Below are positions 18,763 to 29,228 of a stretch of 64,000 bases of DNA, piece after piece. The stretch comes from Tritrichomonas musculus (Eukaryota; Parabasalia; Tritrichomonadida; Tritrichomonadidae): the NCBI GenBank assembly GCA_039105265.1, contig JAPFFF010000006.1, positions 2,976,001-3,040,000 on the forward strand. The letters are read 5' to 3'. The notes below the pieces were generated by a model. That model saw nothing but the letters and a program-made list of their open reading frames with translations. It was not told the DNA's origin and did no database searches. The position numbers and the translations under genes are program-made. Position 1 is the stretch's first letter; every line of letters begins with the position of its first letter.

Positions 18763-20952
18763 TTATAAAGTCATTTCAATATCATCAAAATTATCATCCA
18801 AAAATTTCATCATTTCTTCAACTTCCTCTCTATGCTTTGCATTTTGGGATTTATCAGTGAGACATCGGTTATCAATTTCGTATAAAAAAGGTGACGGCTC
18901 CATCCTCTTTCCTTTATAAGCAAGACACATACTAATAAAAAGTTTTTCTTTGGCTCTTGTCATAGCAACATAAGCTATTCTTCTTTCTTCTTCAATTGTT
19001 TGGACTGTTTCAAAACCTTCAGTTTCACATTCAGTTTCAGTTTTATCGTTTACTGGGAGAACACCAAGATTGAATCTCATCAAGAAGCAAATAGGGCTTT
19101 CTAAACCTTTCATCTGATGAATAGTTGAAAGAGTAACAGCGTTTCTGGTCATTTCTCCGACACTTTCAAGAGTAATAGCATTAATAAACTTTCTTAGATT
19201 GTTGGCTGATGTTAATTGTTGAGAAAGAGCTTGGCTTGCCTGACTATTATTATTATCCTGGGGTTTGCAATAGTTGGTTTGAATGAGCTGTTTGTGAAAT
19301 CTTTTGGCCTCTTCGATTAAGATATCAAACGTCTCTTTTCTATTGTTAATATAGTCTGTAAGAGCATCATTAAGTTCTTCGATATCATCAACAGTTGAAG
19401 AACCTTCAATTTCTCCTTGCGCATTTTCATCAAGAAGACCTGCAAGATCAATAATAAGTTGAAGAGCATAATCAGTAGATAAATTAGAATTCAATACTAT
19501 TATTTGATTGTACATTTTTTCTATCAGTTCAATGAACGATTCGAGACGTTTATAAACAATTTTGCCAACATCATTTTCTTTTAAGTTCTTAATGATGGTC
19601 AACATCGATTTATTTTCGGCTTGAGCTTTCTCACGAATATTTTTGATGACTTTCTCACCAATTTTACGATCTGGAACGTTTATAACTGTCTCGACTGCTT
19701 CTGATATAAGCATATTTGGATCTGGGCCATCTTCATTATACGAGAGAATTAATCTTGAGTAGGCAATAACTTCCCTAATATCTCTTCGCATAAAAAATCT
19801 CACTCCTCGCTTATGAGTATATGGGATATTACGTCGGAAAAGTTCCATTTCGATATCTGATGAAATTTTTTTGACCCTAAACATAATTACAATGTCTCTA
19901 TATTGATAAGTACTGCCAGGATAAACAAGTTTTTCGATTTCTGTGCATATTTGGTCTACTTCAGAAAGAGAATCTTCTGCTTTAATGATTTTAACTAAGT
20001 CACCTTTAGGTCTTTTGGAAATGAGAGGTGAAGAAAATTCAATATCTGTTTTACAATTAGATATTAAAGATTGAGCAGCATTTAAAATAGTTTGGGTACT
20101 TCGGTAGTTTTGATTTAGAACAACTCTGTTTGCATTTGGATAACAGCTTAAAAAAGTTCCAATGTTATTTGGATTAGCCCCTCTGAATCCATATATAGAT
20201 TGGCGAACATCACCAACAATTGTAATACGCTTTGATTGCGAGCCAAGAATTAGTTTAATTATTTGAAAATTAATTGCTGACGTATCTTGGAACTCGTCTA
20301 TAAGAATATATTGATATAATTTTCTATATTCGTAGGCTATACGTGGATAACGTTTTAGCAAATTTTCAGTAAACGTTAAGAAGTCAAAAAAATCTATTAG
20401 TCTATGTTCTTTTAATTGGTCTTGGTAAAATTGAAAAACAGTACGAAGATCGTTTTGGAAGTCATCAGATTTTTTGAATAATGTTTTTGCCCTTTTCACA
20501 AAATTAAGCATTTTTGAAGTCATTATTCGCAGTGCATTTGGATTAACTTTTTTATTATTACCTATCAAATTTTTGCAAGCGTTTTTAATGATTTGTGCCT
20601 GAACTGATGAATCTGCTATTTTAAAGTTATCTTGTGAGAAATTTAAAATAAATGGGTTATCGCGAAGAATTTTAAGACATAATTGATGAAAAGTAAATGT
20701 TACAACTTGTGCAGCACGAGGACCTACAAATTGTTTTAATCTTTCTCGAATTTCTTCTGATGCTTTTTTGGTAAATGTAATAGCAAGTATATTTGCTGGA
20801 TTTATTCCACTAAAGATCATATTAGCAATTCGGCATATTAAAGTACGAGTTTTGCCTGAACCTGCACCAGCATACACAAAAAGAGGTTCATCAAACGATG
20901 CAGTAACAGCAGCTTTTTGTTCTACATTTAAATCATCAATTATTGATTTCAT
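18763..20952 (-). CDS. UvrD/PcrA-like SF1A DNA helicase
   Basis: 729 residues from the ATG at 20952 (MKSIIDDLNVEQKAAV). Upstream in-frame codons overlap the Rpt1 gene and are rich in Phe/Lys, so the longer start is rejected. All SF1A motifs are present in order: Q motif LNVEQKAAV, I AGAGSGKT, Ia AITFTKKASEE, II LIDEFQD, III VGDVRQSIYGFRGA, IV LNQNYRST, V LSTIHQMKGLE, VI YVAMTRAKE. The protein unwinds DNA 3'-5' in repair or recombination. Eukaryotic relatives are rare (Srs2/Fbh1 type); in protists a bacterial-like UvrD may come from lateral transfer, which only a tree could decide. It is tandem with Rpt1, 118 bases downstream of it. Confidence 0.9.
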   Translation of the reverse strand: MKSIIDDLNVEQKAAVTASFDEPLFVYAGAGSGKTRTLICRIANMIFSGINPANILAITFTKKASEEIRERLKQFVGPRAAQVVTFTFHQLCLKILRDNPFILNFSQDNFKIADSSVQAQIIKNACKNLIGNNKKVNPNALRIMTSKMLNFVKRAKTLFKKSDDFQNDLRTVFQFYQDQLKEHRLIDFFDFLTFTENLLKRYPRIAYEYRKLYQYILIDEFQDTSAINFQIIKLILGSQSKRITIVGDVRQSIYGFRGANPNNIGTFLSCYPNANRVVLNQNYRSTQTILNAAQSLISNCKTDIEFSSPLISKRPKGDLVKIIKAEDSLSEVDQICTEIEKLVYPGSTYQYRDIVIMFRVKKISSDIEMELFRRNIPYTHKRGVRFFMRRDIREVIAYSRLILSYNEDGPDPNMLISEAVETVINVPDRKIGEKVIKNIREKAQAENKSMLTIIKNLKENDVGKIVYKRLESFIELIEKMYNQIIVLNSNLSTDYALQLIIDLAGLLDENAQGEIEGSSTVDDIEELNDALTDYINNRKETFDILIEEAKRFHKQLIQTNYCKPQDNNNSQASQALSQQLTSANNLRKFINAITLESVGEMTRNAVTLSTIHQMKGLESPICFLMRFNLGVLPVNDKTETECETEGFETVQTIEEERRIAYVAMTRAKEKLFISMCLAYKGKRMEPSPFLYEIDNRCLTDKSQNAKHREEVEEMMKFLDDNFDDIEMTL

Positions 20953-21070
20953 TTTTTCTAAAAAATGAAGTTCCTCGAAAAAAAAACCGCGTTTTTTAAA
21001 AAAATGAACATGAAAATAAAATTGAAATAAATATGTAAATTTATTATTAATAATCATATATTTAATTTTG

Positions 21071-22336
21071 CTAATTATACTGCATATAACTAGGAGTAGC
21101 TGAGAATTTGGCATACCCTTTAATAACCTTATTAATACTATCCAGAAAATCTTTCTCTGTTATCGCTTTTCTTCTTGCTCTAATCGCAATAATACCAGCC
21201 TCTGTACAAACACTACGAATATCAGCACCTGTTGAATTGGGACAAAGTCTAGCTAGAAGCTCGAATCTAACTCCTCTCTCAACGCTCATTGATCGGGTAT
21301 GTATCTTAAATATCTGGACTCGTCCTTCAAGTTCAGGTATTGCAAATTCAATTTTTCTGTCAAGTCTTCCTGGACGTAAAAGAGCAGGATCAAGCGTATC
21401 TGGTCTATTTGTAGCCATTAAAACTTTAACATTGCCTCGGCTATCAAAGCCATCGAGTTGCGTAATTAATTCAAGCATTGTACGTTGGACTTCATGCTCT
21501 GCTCCGTCTGCATCACCAAATCTAGCTCCACCAAAAGCATCAACTTCATCGAAGAAAATTATACATGATTTTTTAGCGCGGGCCATTTGGAACATTTCTC
21601 TAACCATTCTTGCACCCTCTCCAATATATTTCTGGACTAATTCGCTACCAATAACACGAATGAAAACTGATTCTGTCCTATTGGCTACAGCTCTCGCAAG
21701 TAGTGTTTTGCCAGTACCAGGAGGACCATATAATAGAACGCCTTTAGGAGGATCAATTCCCAAACCTTCAAATTTTTCTGGATGAAGTAAAGGCATTTCA
21801 ATAATTTCACGCAATTTCTCGATTTGTTCTTTACATCCTCCAACATCAGCATAAGTTATATCTGGCTTTTCTTCAACTTGCATAGTTGTAACAATAGGAT
21901 CAATCCTTGGTTGAAGTGGTAATTGAATTGCATATCGTCGACGATCAACACCAACTCTTGATCCTTCTGTAATATCTGTAGGAGCAACGTTTTTACCTAA
22001 TCCTACGACAAATTTGGCAACATGTGATATTGAAATAATATATCTTGGCTTTTCATCTTGCGCTGGTGGCAAGGATTTTTCGCATGTTGCAACGTTTAAC
22101 GGTTCTTGTGCAGCTAACATGCTTCGATCGCCATCAAAATCCCATTGCGACATCGGTGCAAGACCTGTATCACTTTCACGAACTCCTTTGATTAATTCAA
22201 CTGAATGATAAATTTCTTTGATTTCTTTCTCAACATCTCTTATTTCGCGAGTGTATGGACCTTTCGAATATGTTTCCATAATTGTTAAATCGTCTTCATC
22301 TGGCATTGATGTATTTTCGTTCTGGTCGTCATCCAT
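21071..22336 (-). CDS. RPT1: 26S proteasome ATPase subunit Rpt1 (PSMC2/S7)
   Basis: 421 residues, full length for the family. It holds an N-terminal coiled coil, an OB domain ([20 protein letters not shown] follows), then an AAA+ module: Walker A GPPGTGKT, Walker [13 protein letters not shown], sensor-1 ATNRPD and arginine fingers [28 protein letters not shown] and the terminal [10 protein letters not shown] are specific to Rpt1/S7 among the six Rpt subunits. It unfolds ubiquitylated substrates in the proteasome base. GC content is raised relative to its neighbours, as expected for a highly expressed gene. Confidence 0.95.
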   Translation of the reverse strand: MDDDQNENTSMPDEDDLTIMETYSKGPYTREIRDVEKEIKEIYHSVELIKGVRESDTGLAPMSQWDFDGDRSMLAAQEPLNVATCEKSLPPAQDEKPRYIISISHVAKFVVGLGKNVAPTDITEGSRVGVDRRRYAIQLPLQPRIDPIVTTMQVEEKPDITYADVGGCKEQIEKLREIIEMPLLHPEKFEGLGIDPPKGVLLYGPPGTGKTLLARAVANRTESVFIRVIGSELVQKYIGEGARMVREMFQMARAKKSCIIFFDEVDAFGGARFGDADGAEHEVQRTMLELITQLDGFDSRGNVKVLMATNRPDTLDPALLRPGRLDRKIEFAIPELEGRVQIFKIHTRSMSVERGVRFELLARLCPNSTGADIRSVCTEAGIIAIRARRKAITEKDFLDSINKVIKGYAKFSATPSYMQYN

Positions 22337-22570
22337 ATTGAAATATTAATCAAAAATTTTATAATGATGAAAAAAGAATGTTGGTCAATTATGATTGGCA
22401 TATGAACTTTTTAATAATTTTTTTTATCTAAAAAAAATATCAAAAAGCAACAACTTAAAAGATTTATATTCGTGGTATACATAAACACATTTATTAATAT
22501 AAAAAATAATGAAGCCATTCATTAAATATAATCTTTAATGTTCGAATATATATATATTAAATATATTTCG

Positions 22571-23797
22571 TTAAATAATGTCATTGAATGATGTTGGGTC
22601 ATAATCATTTTTATCATTCGGTTCAAAATCGAAAAGTTTGAATTTACTGGAAGTATTTAAAGGGGGTCTATTAAGAGTATTAAAAGTTGGTCCATTTGTA
22701 ACATTATCAGAACTAAAAACATCGCCTATAGACTCCTCTTCAATTACGCTTAATTCGTTGTGATCAGACTTAATAGTATTTTTAGGAATATCATGATGGG
22801 AGGCAGCGCTGTCGTCAAGAGAATCAAAGCTTTTTACTGGAGTTATTTCTCCAGATTCTTTAGAATTAAAATCAAATAAATTGTTGCTATTTGTGTCATT
22901 ATTTGTTATTGGAGTGTCTGGTGGATCTGGCATATTTGTTGTATTTATCGTGTTTGTTGTATTTGTGGTATTTGAGTTGGTATTATTATTTGCGTGTTTT
23001 ATCTTCTTCTTTCTTTTCTTTTTAGAACTGCTGTTAATTTGATCAGTGGCATTATCCCTATCAGTAATATCCCCATCATCAATATTGTTAAATTCATCGT
23101 TTTCTTTTATTTCGTTCAATTGATGTCTATCTGAGTCATCATTAACAATTGGGTAGCTATCAGTATCGTTAATAATATTGTTGCTAATAATATTATTGCT
23201 AATAATATTATTGCTAATAATATTATTATTAATATCATTCATACTATTATTGTTAAAATAATTAATAGAATTATTATCATTGAGGTTGTTTTCTGAATCT
23301 TTTGAAAATCTTTTGGCATCATCATCACTCAATAGATTGTTGAAATTATTATCATAATCATCATTATATAAGAATCTTCCAGATTTTCCGTTGTAATTTG
23401 AGTGTAAGTTAAGTTTCTCTTCAACAATTTTAACATATTCTGGAATTATACTTTGAATTGAGTTGATAAATTTCCTTTTAGACTTTTTAATTTCATCTTT
23501 TATTCTTACATAAAAAGTATCATTTTTTGCAATCGATTCCATTTCAGCTAAGGAAAAAACTTTATTTTCTTGTTTCAAATCATCCTGATTTTGGAGGCTA
23601 GTATTATTAGAAAAAGTATCTTTATCCAAGGTGCTAATTGATTCAAATGCTGTTTTTGGCTGGCTATTACGTGAGATTAAATCATCTTGTTGTTGTATTT
23701 GATCAGATTGCTTTGGTTTAGAAGATCGTTTTTTATGGCGGTGCGATCCAGACTGATGATGATGATGATGATGCTTTTCTTCTGTTTGACTATTCAT
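22571..23797 (-). CDS. Low-complexity Asn/Asp-rich protein, unknown
   Basis: 408 residues starting with a His run (EKHHHHHHQSGSHRHKKRSS). The middle is rich in Asn and Asp, with a 15-bp tandem repeat that encodes (IISNN)n around 23160-23235. A basic cluster KKKRKKKIKH resembles a nuclear localisation signal. A short, less repetitive helical segment (SLAEMESIAKNDTFYVRIKD..., residues ~83-125) may be the conserved core. Family not recognised. Divergent from the gene at 23903, sharing a 105-bp intergenic region. Confidence 0.65.
   Translation of the reverse strand: MNSQTEEKHHHHHHQSGSHRHKKRSSKPKQSDQIQQQDDLISRNSQPKTAFESISTLDKDTFSNNTSLQNQDDLKQENKVFSLAEMESIAKNDTFYVRIKDEIKKSKRKFINSIQSIIPEYVKIVEEKLNLHSNYNGKSGRFLYNDDYDNNFNNLLSDDDAKRFSKDSENNLNDNNSINYFNNNSMNDINNNIISNNIISNNIISNNIINDTDSYPIVNDDSDRHQLNEIKENDEFNNIDDGDITDRDNATDQINSSSKKKRKKKIKHANNNTNSNTTNTTNTINTTNMPDPPDTPITNNDTNSNNLFDFNSKESGEITPVKSFDSLDDSAASHHDIPKNTIKSDHNELSVIEEESIGDVFSSDNVTNGPTFNTLNRPPLNTSSKFKLFDFEPNDKNDYDPTSFNDII
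23160..23240. repeat. 15-bp tandem repeat inside a coding region
   Basis: Three to four copies of AATAATATTATTGCT code on the minus strand for IISNN pentapeptides. The unit keeps the reading frame. Confidence 0.75.
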
Positions 23798-23902
23798 ATT
23801 TACAAATTAGTTTATAAACGTATTTACCTAAATTTACACAATTTTTTCACAAAAAATTGAGAGTTTAATCTATGAAATATTTGCCATATACTTTAGTTCA
23901 AA

Positions 23903-24976
23903 ATGAGACAGTTTTCAGGTAGAAAACCTGTAAAGAAAACAGATGATAAAACAAAAGATGGTAAAACAAAAGATGGTAAAACAAAAGATGATAAGACAAA
24001 AAATGAAAATACAAAAAATGAAAATGCAAAAAATAATACGACAAAATCAAAAAAAGTAGATTCTTCAGGAAAATTACTTAATATTAATACAAAAGCTTTA
24101 GTTGATCTTTTTTCAGCAGATGTACTCAAATATGATGAAAATAATAATGATGATAATAATAATGATGATGAAAATAGGTACGATATATTTATGACTTTAG
24201 ACGCTGATCTACCATCAACCCTTAATTCATTAATCGCAATTGGGATTTACTTCATAAATGCCAAATTCATTATCAGTGAAAACGATTTAAGTGATCAGAG
24301 TTCGAGTTTAAGCAACCATCCTAATTTTTGCTTCAATATTTTACAAGATGCTATGAATTTAATGATGAGTGACAGATTTATTCATAACACCATAGATTTC
24401 GTTAAACTCCTTCAAAGAAAGTTTTTGAAATATATTTTTTTTGATTTTTTTGGACAATCAAAAAAAAACATTAATATTTCACAACATCTAACTTATTTAT
24501 ATCCATTATATATCCCAAAGAAGGAGGATATTATTTGCATTGAGCCGGAATATGATTATGTTATTTTGCCCTGTGACTCTGATGTGCTTCAGAAAGCCGG
24601 AGATTCAAAACTTGAATCATTTCTAGATTCATTTCAGTACTGCTGCAAACTTCAAGATTTATACAAAAAACCTAGTGAAAAATATAAAGATGATTATGTA
24701 AATTATATTTGTAAATATACGATGAAATATCAATTACGCTGGATAATAACAACTGATTCTTCTACCCAGCTAGATTGCTCAATCCCTTTATTAAATTCAC
24801 AGCTTTTTATAAGATTAAGCAAAAATAGCTTTTTGAAAATTTCCAATAATTTGGCTTCAATAGTGCCTGTTTATGATATTTTTAATTATTATTTTAGGTA
24901 CTTTTGTTATGAAAAATTACCTTTAAATTTACATAAAGATTATGTTAGATCATTAGTTTTTAAAGATGCCAAATGA
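23903..24976 (+). CDS. Hypothetical protein with KTKDG repeats
   Basis: 357 residues. The N-terminus is a Lys/Asp-rich repeat (KTKDGKTKDG..., residues ~12-45) followed by a putative globular part from ~120 (YDIFMTLDADLPSTLNSLIA; IICIEPEYDYVILPCDSDVL; RWIITTDSS). I do not recognise the fold. The disordered charged head plus a conserved-looking body suggests a real protein rather than chance. No signal peptide or membrane segment. Confidence 0.65.
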   Translation: MRQFSGRKPVKKTDDKTKDGKTKDGKTKDDKTKNENTKNENAKNNTTKSKKVDSSGKLLNINTKALVDLFSADVLKYDENNNDDNNNDDENRYDIFMTLDADLPSTLNSLIAIGIYFINAKFIISENDLSDQSSSLSNHPNFCFNILQDAMNLMMSDRFIHNTIDFVKLLQRKFLKYIFFDFFGQSKKNINISQHLTYLYPLYIPKKEDIICIEPEYDYVILPCDSDVLQKAGDSKLESFLDSFQYCCKLQDLYKKPSEKYKDDYVNYICKYTMKYQLRWIITTDSSTQLDCSIPLLNSQLFIRLSKNSFLKISNNLASIVPVYDIFNYYFRYFCYEKLPLNLHKDYVRSLVFKDAK

Positions 24977-24983
24977 TTATTAT

Positions 24984-25088
24984 TTAGGTAACGCGTACTC
25001 TTTTTTAAATGTTTTATATATATTATAAGTGAAACTTTTTTTTTTTTAAATAAATAAATTATAATTAGGTAACGCGTACTCTTTTTTT
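24984..25088 (+). repeat. Direct repeat TTAGGTAACGCGTACTC
   Basis: TTAGGTAACGCGTACTC followed by a T run occurs at 24984-25006 and again at 25064-25088, 80 bases apart, just after the stop of the preceding gene. ACGCGT is unusually GC-rich for this locus. Function unknown. Confidence 0.7.
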
Positions 25089-25167
25089 TATTTTATAATT
25101 TTCTTTGGAAGATTCTTCTTGAAAATAGTTTGCTAGCATTGATCAATGTTTCATCTAACATTAAAAA

Positions 25168-25587
25168 TTTTGGACAATCGTTTTTTTCTACGCCACTTTT
25201 TGAATGGTTTTTCTATCCATGAATAGCTATTCATGGAAAGTAAAAAACCGCCATCTTAAGGTGTAATTTAACTTACTCTGTTAAGAAAATTAACCAAAAA
25301 AATCGTAAATTTAAATTTTCTCTTAAAATTATAATTATTTGCTTTTTTTGATATAATTTTTTTTATTTTTACATAATTTTTCAGGAATATACGCACCAGA
25401 GATCACCGCAGGGCTGCGCGAAGCCGAATCAGGCTCCTTGAATTGCTGGATGAATCGGGAAGCCATTTAAACTAAATATTTATGAATTATTTAGCAAAAA
25501 TTGAATAAAAAATGTATAAAAAAATATTCAAAAAGTTTAAAAGTTTTCAAAAAGTGGCGTAGAAAATTACGATTCCCCAAAAATTTT
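25168..25587. repeat. Inverted repeat pair flanking a GC-rich island
   Basis: A ~40-base sequence with core TTTTCTACGCCACTTTTTGA (left arm 25168-25204) recurs inverted at 25547-25587. Between the arms lie a perfect 20-bp palindrome at 25217-25236 and an ~80-base GC-rich island (about 25386-25470). No open frame of useful length is present. It may be a decayed MITE-like element. Confidence 0.45.
25217..25236. repeat. Perfect 20-bp palindrome
   Basis: CCATGAATAG followed directly by its reverse complement CTATTCATGG, without a loop. Confidence 0.85.
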
Positions 25588-25589
25588 TA

Positions 25590-26210
25590 AAAATTTTGAA
25601 AAATTTTAGTTATGTTTCATTAAATAGTTTAAAACTTTGAATAATGGTTCAATCAGAGTTGGCCAACATTGACGTTAAAATCGTTGAACAAAATGTTATA
25701 TCGTTGAATTGAATGTCAACGTCAACGACATTAAGGCCATTGATTATAACCGTTTCAATTTGGTCATAACGACATGTTAAGTGGGTTTGATTACTTTTTT
25801 CTGTGAAAATATCTCAAAGTAAAATTAATAATAATAACAAAAAATAGTAAAAATTGAAACTAAAAATTAATATATATATGAGAAAATAGAAAATAATTTA
25901 AAAACAAAAGTATATCATGTTATTGCATCATAATTTATTCGATATAACATAGCATGCTTAGATGAATAATTTCATTAAGTAAATACATTTAATTGAAATT
26001 AATATAATTAATTTATTATGAATTTATACTAAAAATATGAAGTTAATATGATAATAATTTTTCTATATTTTGAGAGATTACTTATTTAATTATTAATTTT
26101 TTAAAATTTAGGCATCGAACTTCAAAGTGCAGTAATAAGAAGCAAAAAAATTGAATGAGTGAAGAGTAATAATTTCTACCTATAGTAAAAAGATTATAGT
26201 AACTAAATAA
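25590..26210. other. Intergenic, AT-rich
   Basis: No gene. Around 25660-25740 the sequence is less AT-rich and repeats GTTGAA/CGTCAACG motifs, but no reading frame is supported. Confidence 0.4.
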
Positions 26211-27065
26211 TTAAGTTTTTATTACTTGAACAACGCTTTGATTTATGCCAATTTCATCTGAATATAAATTAGAAGGAACCGTTATTTTTTTTAAATTTGT
26301 ACATTCATCAAAAGCATATTTTCCTATTTTTTGAACTGAGGAAGGAATTGAAATTTCAGTTAGTGATGAACATCCACTGAATGCCGTGAACCCAATTTCA
26401 ATTAAAGATGAAGGGAAATCAATCTTTTTTAAATTTTCACAATTATAAAAGGCGGAACAGCAAATTTCTGTTACAGATGGAGGAATCTTCAAATTCATTA
26501 GTTTTGAGCAATGATAAAAAGCTCCTTTTTTAATTATTGTCACAGGACCTGAAATGGTAATTTCCGATAATGAAATGCAATCAAAAAAAAGGTTTGCTTC
26601 GATTGTTTTTATGGATGGTGGAATTTTTATATTATTTAAACTCTGGCAGAATTGAAAAGCGCACTGTCCGATGAAAGATAACGTAGATGGCAATTCAATA
26701 TGTGATAACTCTAAACATCCCCAGAAAGCGTCCGCTCCGATTGATTCTAATGAAGATGAAAAACTAATTTGTTTTAACTTAGAACAACAATAAAAGGTTT
26801 TATCTTCAATTTTTGTAATATTTGAAGGAAATGTTATTTCAAGTAAAGAAGAGCATTCTTCAAACGCTGATTCCTCGATTGAAGTAACTGTTGAAGGTAT
26901 TTCGATCTTTTGTAATAATGAGCATTTTGAAAAAGCTGACTTTCCGATTGAAATTATATTTGAAGGTATTGTAATTTGTGAAAGTTTGGTACAATTCTTA
27001 AAGCAATTCTGCTCTATCTTTATTTTTGGTTGTGATAGTAGCAAATAAACAATTTCATAATTATC
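26211..27065 (-). pseudogene. LRR half of a broken DUF3447-LRR gene
   Basis: About 10 LRR_5 repeats (IPSTVTSIEESAFEECSSL and similar) preceded in frame by the end of an ankyrin unit (TLLRIAAENDNYEIVYLLLS). An in-frame TAA lies just upstream, and no ATG begins this frame. With the N-terminal half at 27185-28348 it reconstitutes the layout of the intact paralogues at 4267-6699 and 53622-56729, so it is the 3' half of one gene. Confidence 0.7.
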
Positions 27066-27184
27066 ATTTTCTGCAGCAATTCGTAATAAAGTAATATTTT
27101 AAAAAATTATTTGAAATTTCATCAAAATCATTTAAAAAGTTGAAATGTCATTAAAACATTATTTTTGAAATCTTATAAAAAAAT

Positions 27185-28348
27185 TTAAAAATTTGGAATG
27201 TCATTATAAAATTTTTTTCTTAAAATCTTTTGCATTTTTTTATTTATATCAATTTTCTCTTCATTTATAAGAAATTCAACAATTGTAAAATAATTTGATT
27301 GGCATAAATAGAAAGGTATGAACTCGTGATTAAAATTCTCAGGGAAAAAAAAGTAATTATGAGATCTAAAGCAACGTTCATAAATGTTATCATTGAATTT
27401 TGAAATAAGAAAAATTTGTTCACTTGATTGATCATTTAAAAAGTTTTCTTGTATGTAATTAGCTATCTGGTTATGATGACATTTAATTGATTCAAAAAAG
27501 CAATCTTTATAATTGATTGGTGAAATTTTGTTTTCTTCAAGAAAATGAATTAAGTCAGCATTATTTGAATGAATCGCATAAAGCCACAAAGATGATTCTA
27601 ATTTAACTCCATTGAATTGCAAATATTTAATGATTTCTAATGATCCAAAAAATGAAGCATATTCAATTAAAGTCGGTTCTTTGTTTTTGATTAAAAAACG
27701 GTTTGTTTCAAAAATTGAATCATGCACGGTTTCATTTGAAATTGTGATATTGTTTTTGGTTATGTATGTTACAAATTCTTGTGATTTATCTTCCCGAATT
27801 AACGAACAAAGCTCGGATTCATTTTCTCCACTTTTTCTATAGAATTCATATGAATTAAGATCAACTTTTTTAACGTCTTCTTCATAAATTTTCTTTGCTT
27901 TTTCATCACCATATTTGTTGATTTCTGGTAAAAAATATAAATGATAACGTGAATCTTCTTTTTGGCTTTTATCAAGTATATATTGAATAATAATTTCATC
28001 AAAGGTAATTATCCCATTGGTATGAAGAAAGAGAAGAATTCGCTTGTTATTTTTAAAAATTTTGAAAATATCTAAACTTGGTATGAATTTTTTGATTGAT
28101 TCTTTAATATATAATAAAATATGTTCAATTTTCTCGAAAAAATTGATGGTTCGATGATGGTTTTTGGATATTTTGGAAATTAAATAAAGTATCTCACGTA
28201 TATCATCAGGATTTTCTAATATATTTTGTTTATCAATAAAAGTTATAAGATTAATATAATCATCGTTATGATCAACATCATTATCAATATACATTAAAAG
28301 ATTGTCTTGTATAGATTTTTGTTGTTTTACATAATCATCAATATTCAT
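27185..28348 (-). pseudogene. N-terminal half of a broken DUF3447-LRR gene
   Basis: 387 residues from the ATG at 28348 (MNIDDYVKQQKSIQ), which aligns with the starts MDISDYI and MEIEKEV of its two paralogues. It holds the helical N-terminal region and the DUF3447 ankyrin region (TLIEYASFFGSLEIIKYLQF). It stops at 27185 in AT-rich sequence that looks partly duplicated (AATGTCATTA motifs at ~27145 and ~27200); the ankyrin/LRR frame resumes about 120 bases later. It might still be expressed as a short DUF3447 protein. Confidence 0.7.
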
Positions 28349-28465
28349 TTTGTTTTTTAGATAAAAAAAGCAAAACTTTTTAACAATATTTGAATATAAA
28401 ATAATCGTTGCAAAATATACTCTGAATTTCACCAATAAGGTTAAATTTGTAATTTGATCAAATAA

Positions 28466-29074
28466 ATGAATTTAAATATTATATTTTTATTCATTACCTT
28501 TGTATTTTCATCTCCAGCCTATGAAATGGAAATCATTGAAGATATTAGGAATTTTCCAACCACTGGTGATATTTTTAAAGTCCCATACAAAAATGATTTT
28601 TTAATGTGTTGCGCAAACGATAAAAGAAAAGCATATTCAAGAACCGATTTATCTATTCAAAATATATTAGGCGAATATACGAAAGGGTGTAGAGGTTTTA
28701 GGCTTGACGCTCATATTCTTATATTCTGTTACAATCAGACATGCAAATATGATAATACGGTTATTGGAAATACTGCACAAGTATATGTTGAAAATAATTC
28801 AATTATTTATCATTCGACAGACGGTGAGAAATGTATTGAAAACAATAAAACTACAAATTATCAATTTATCGCCAGGCTAGATTGTGATGCTGCTTTACCT
28901 AAAATGAAAATGGAATGTCCGGCTTTCTGGAAAAAAGGAAATTGTACAGTAGAAACAGTGTTAAAATCCAGTGAGGCTTGCAAACATCCTGTTTATAAAT
29001 CTAAAGGAACCTATAGAATTAAATGTATAAATCGACGTACTTTTGAAAAAGAACTGCATAGACTCGAAGATTAA
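28466..29074 (+). CDS. Secreted MRH-domain-like protein
   Basis: 202 residues with a signal peptide (MNLNIIFLFITFVFSSPAYE). There are about ten cysteines. The pattern Y-HSTDGEKC, then TTNYQFIARLDCD, then CTVETVLKSSEAC resembles the last part of mannose-6-phosphate receptor homology domains, which have an R-x-T/S-x-F-x-CD strand followed by C-x(3-7)-(W/L)-x-(S/T)-x-x-AC. MRH domains bind phosphorylated or trimmed mannose in the ER or lysosomal route (glucosidase II beta, OS-9, CI-MPR). Presence of all four sugar-binding residues (Q, R, E, Y) could not be confirmed. No membrane anchor, so it is luminal or secreted. Confidence 0.6.
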   Translation: MNLNIIFLFITFVFSSPAYEMEIIEDIRNFPTTGDIFKVPYKNDFLMCCANDKRKAYSRTDLSIQNILGEYTKGCRGFRLDAHILIFCYNQTCKYDNTVIGNTAQVYVENNSIIYHSTDGEKCIENNKTTNYQFIARLDCDAALPKMKMECPAFWKKGNCTVETVLKSSEACKHPVYKSKGTYRIKCINRRTFEKELHRLED

Positions 29075-29228
29075 ATAAAATGTTATTAATACCAGAAATT
29101 GATATTTTTCTTTTTTTATTATTAACGTACTCATGCTTCTGAAAAAGTGTAAATGGTTAACTTTCAGAATTTTAAAGCTGTTAACCATTTTAATTGTAAA
29201 CATTTATTATTACAAATCAACTATTTAT

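Noticed and set aside
21108-21785. 225-codon plus-strand frame
   Set aside because: Antisense to the highly conserved Rpt1 coding region.
29133-29228. Upstream start for the FOP/LisH-like protein, giving a hydrophobic leader
   Set aside because: The leader is a chance AT-rich peptide, and the family N-terminus aligns with the ATG at 29229.
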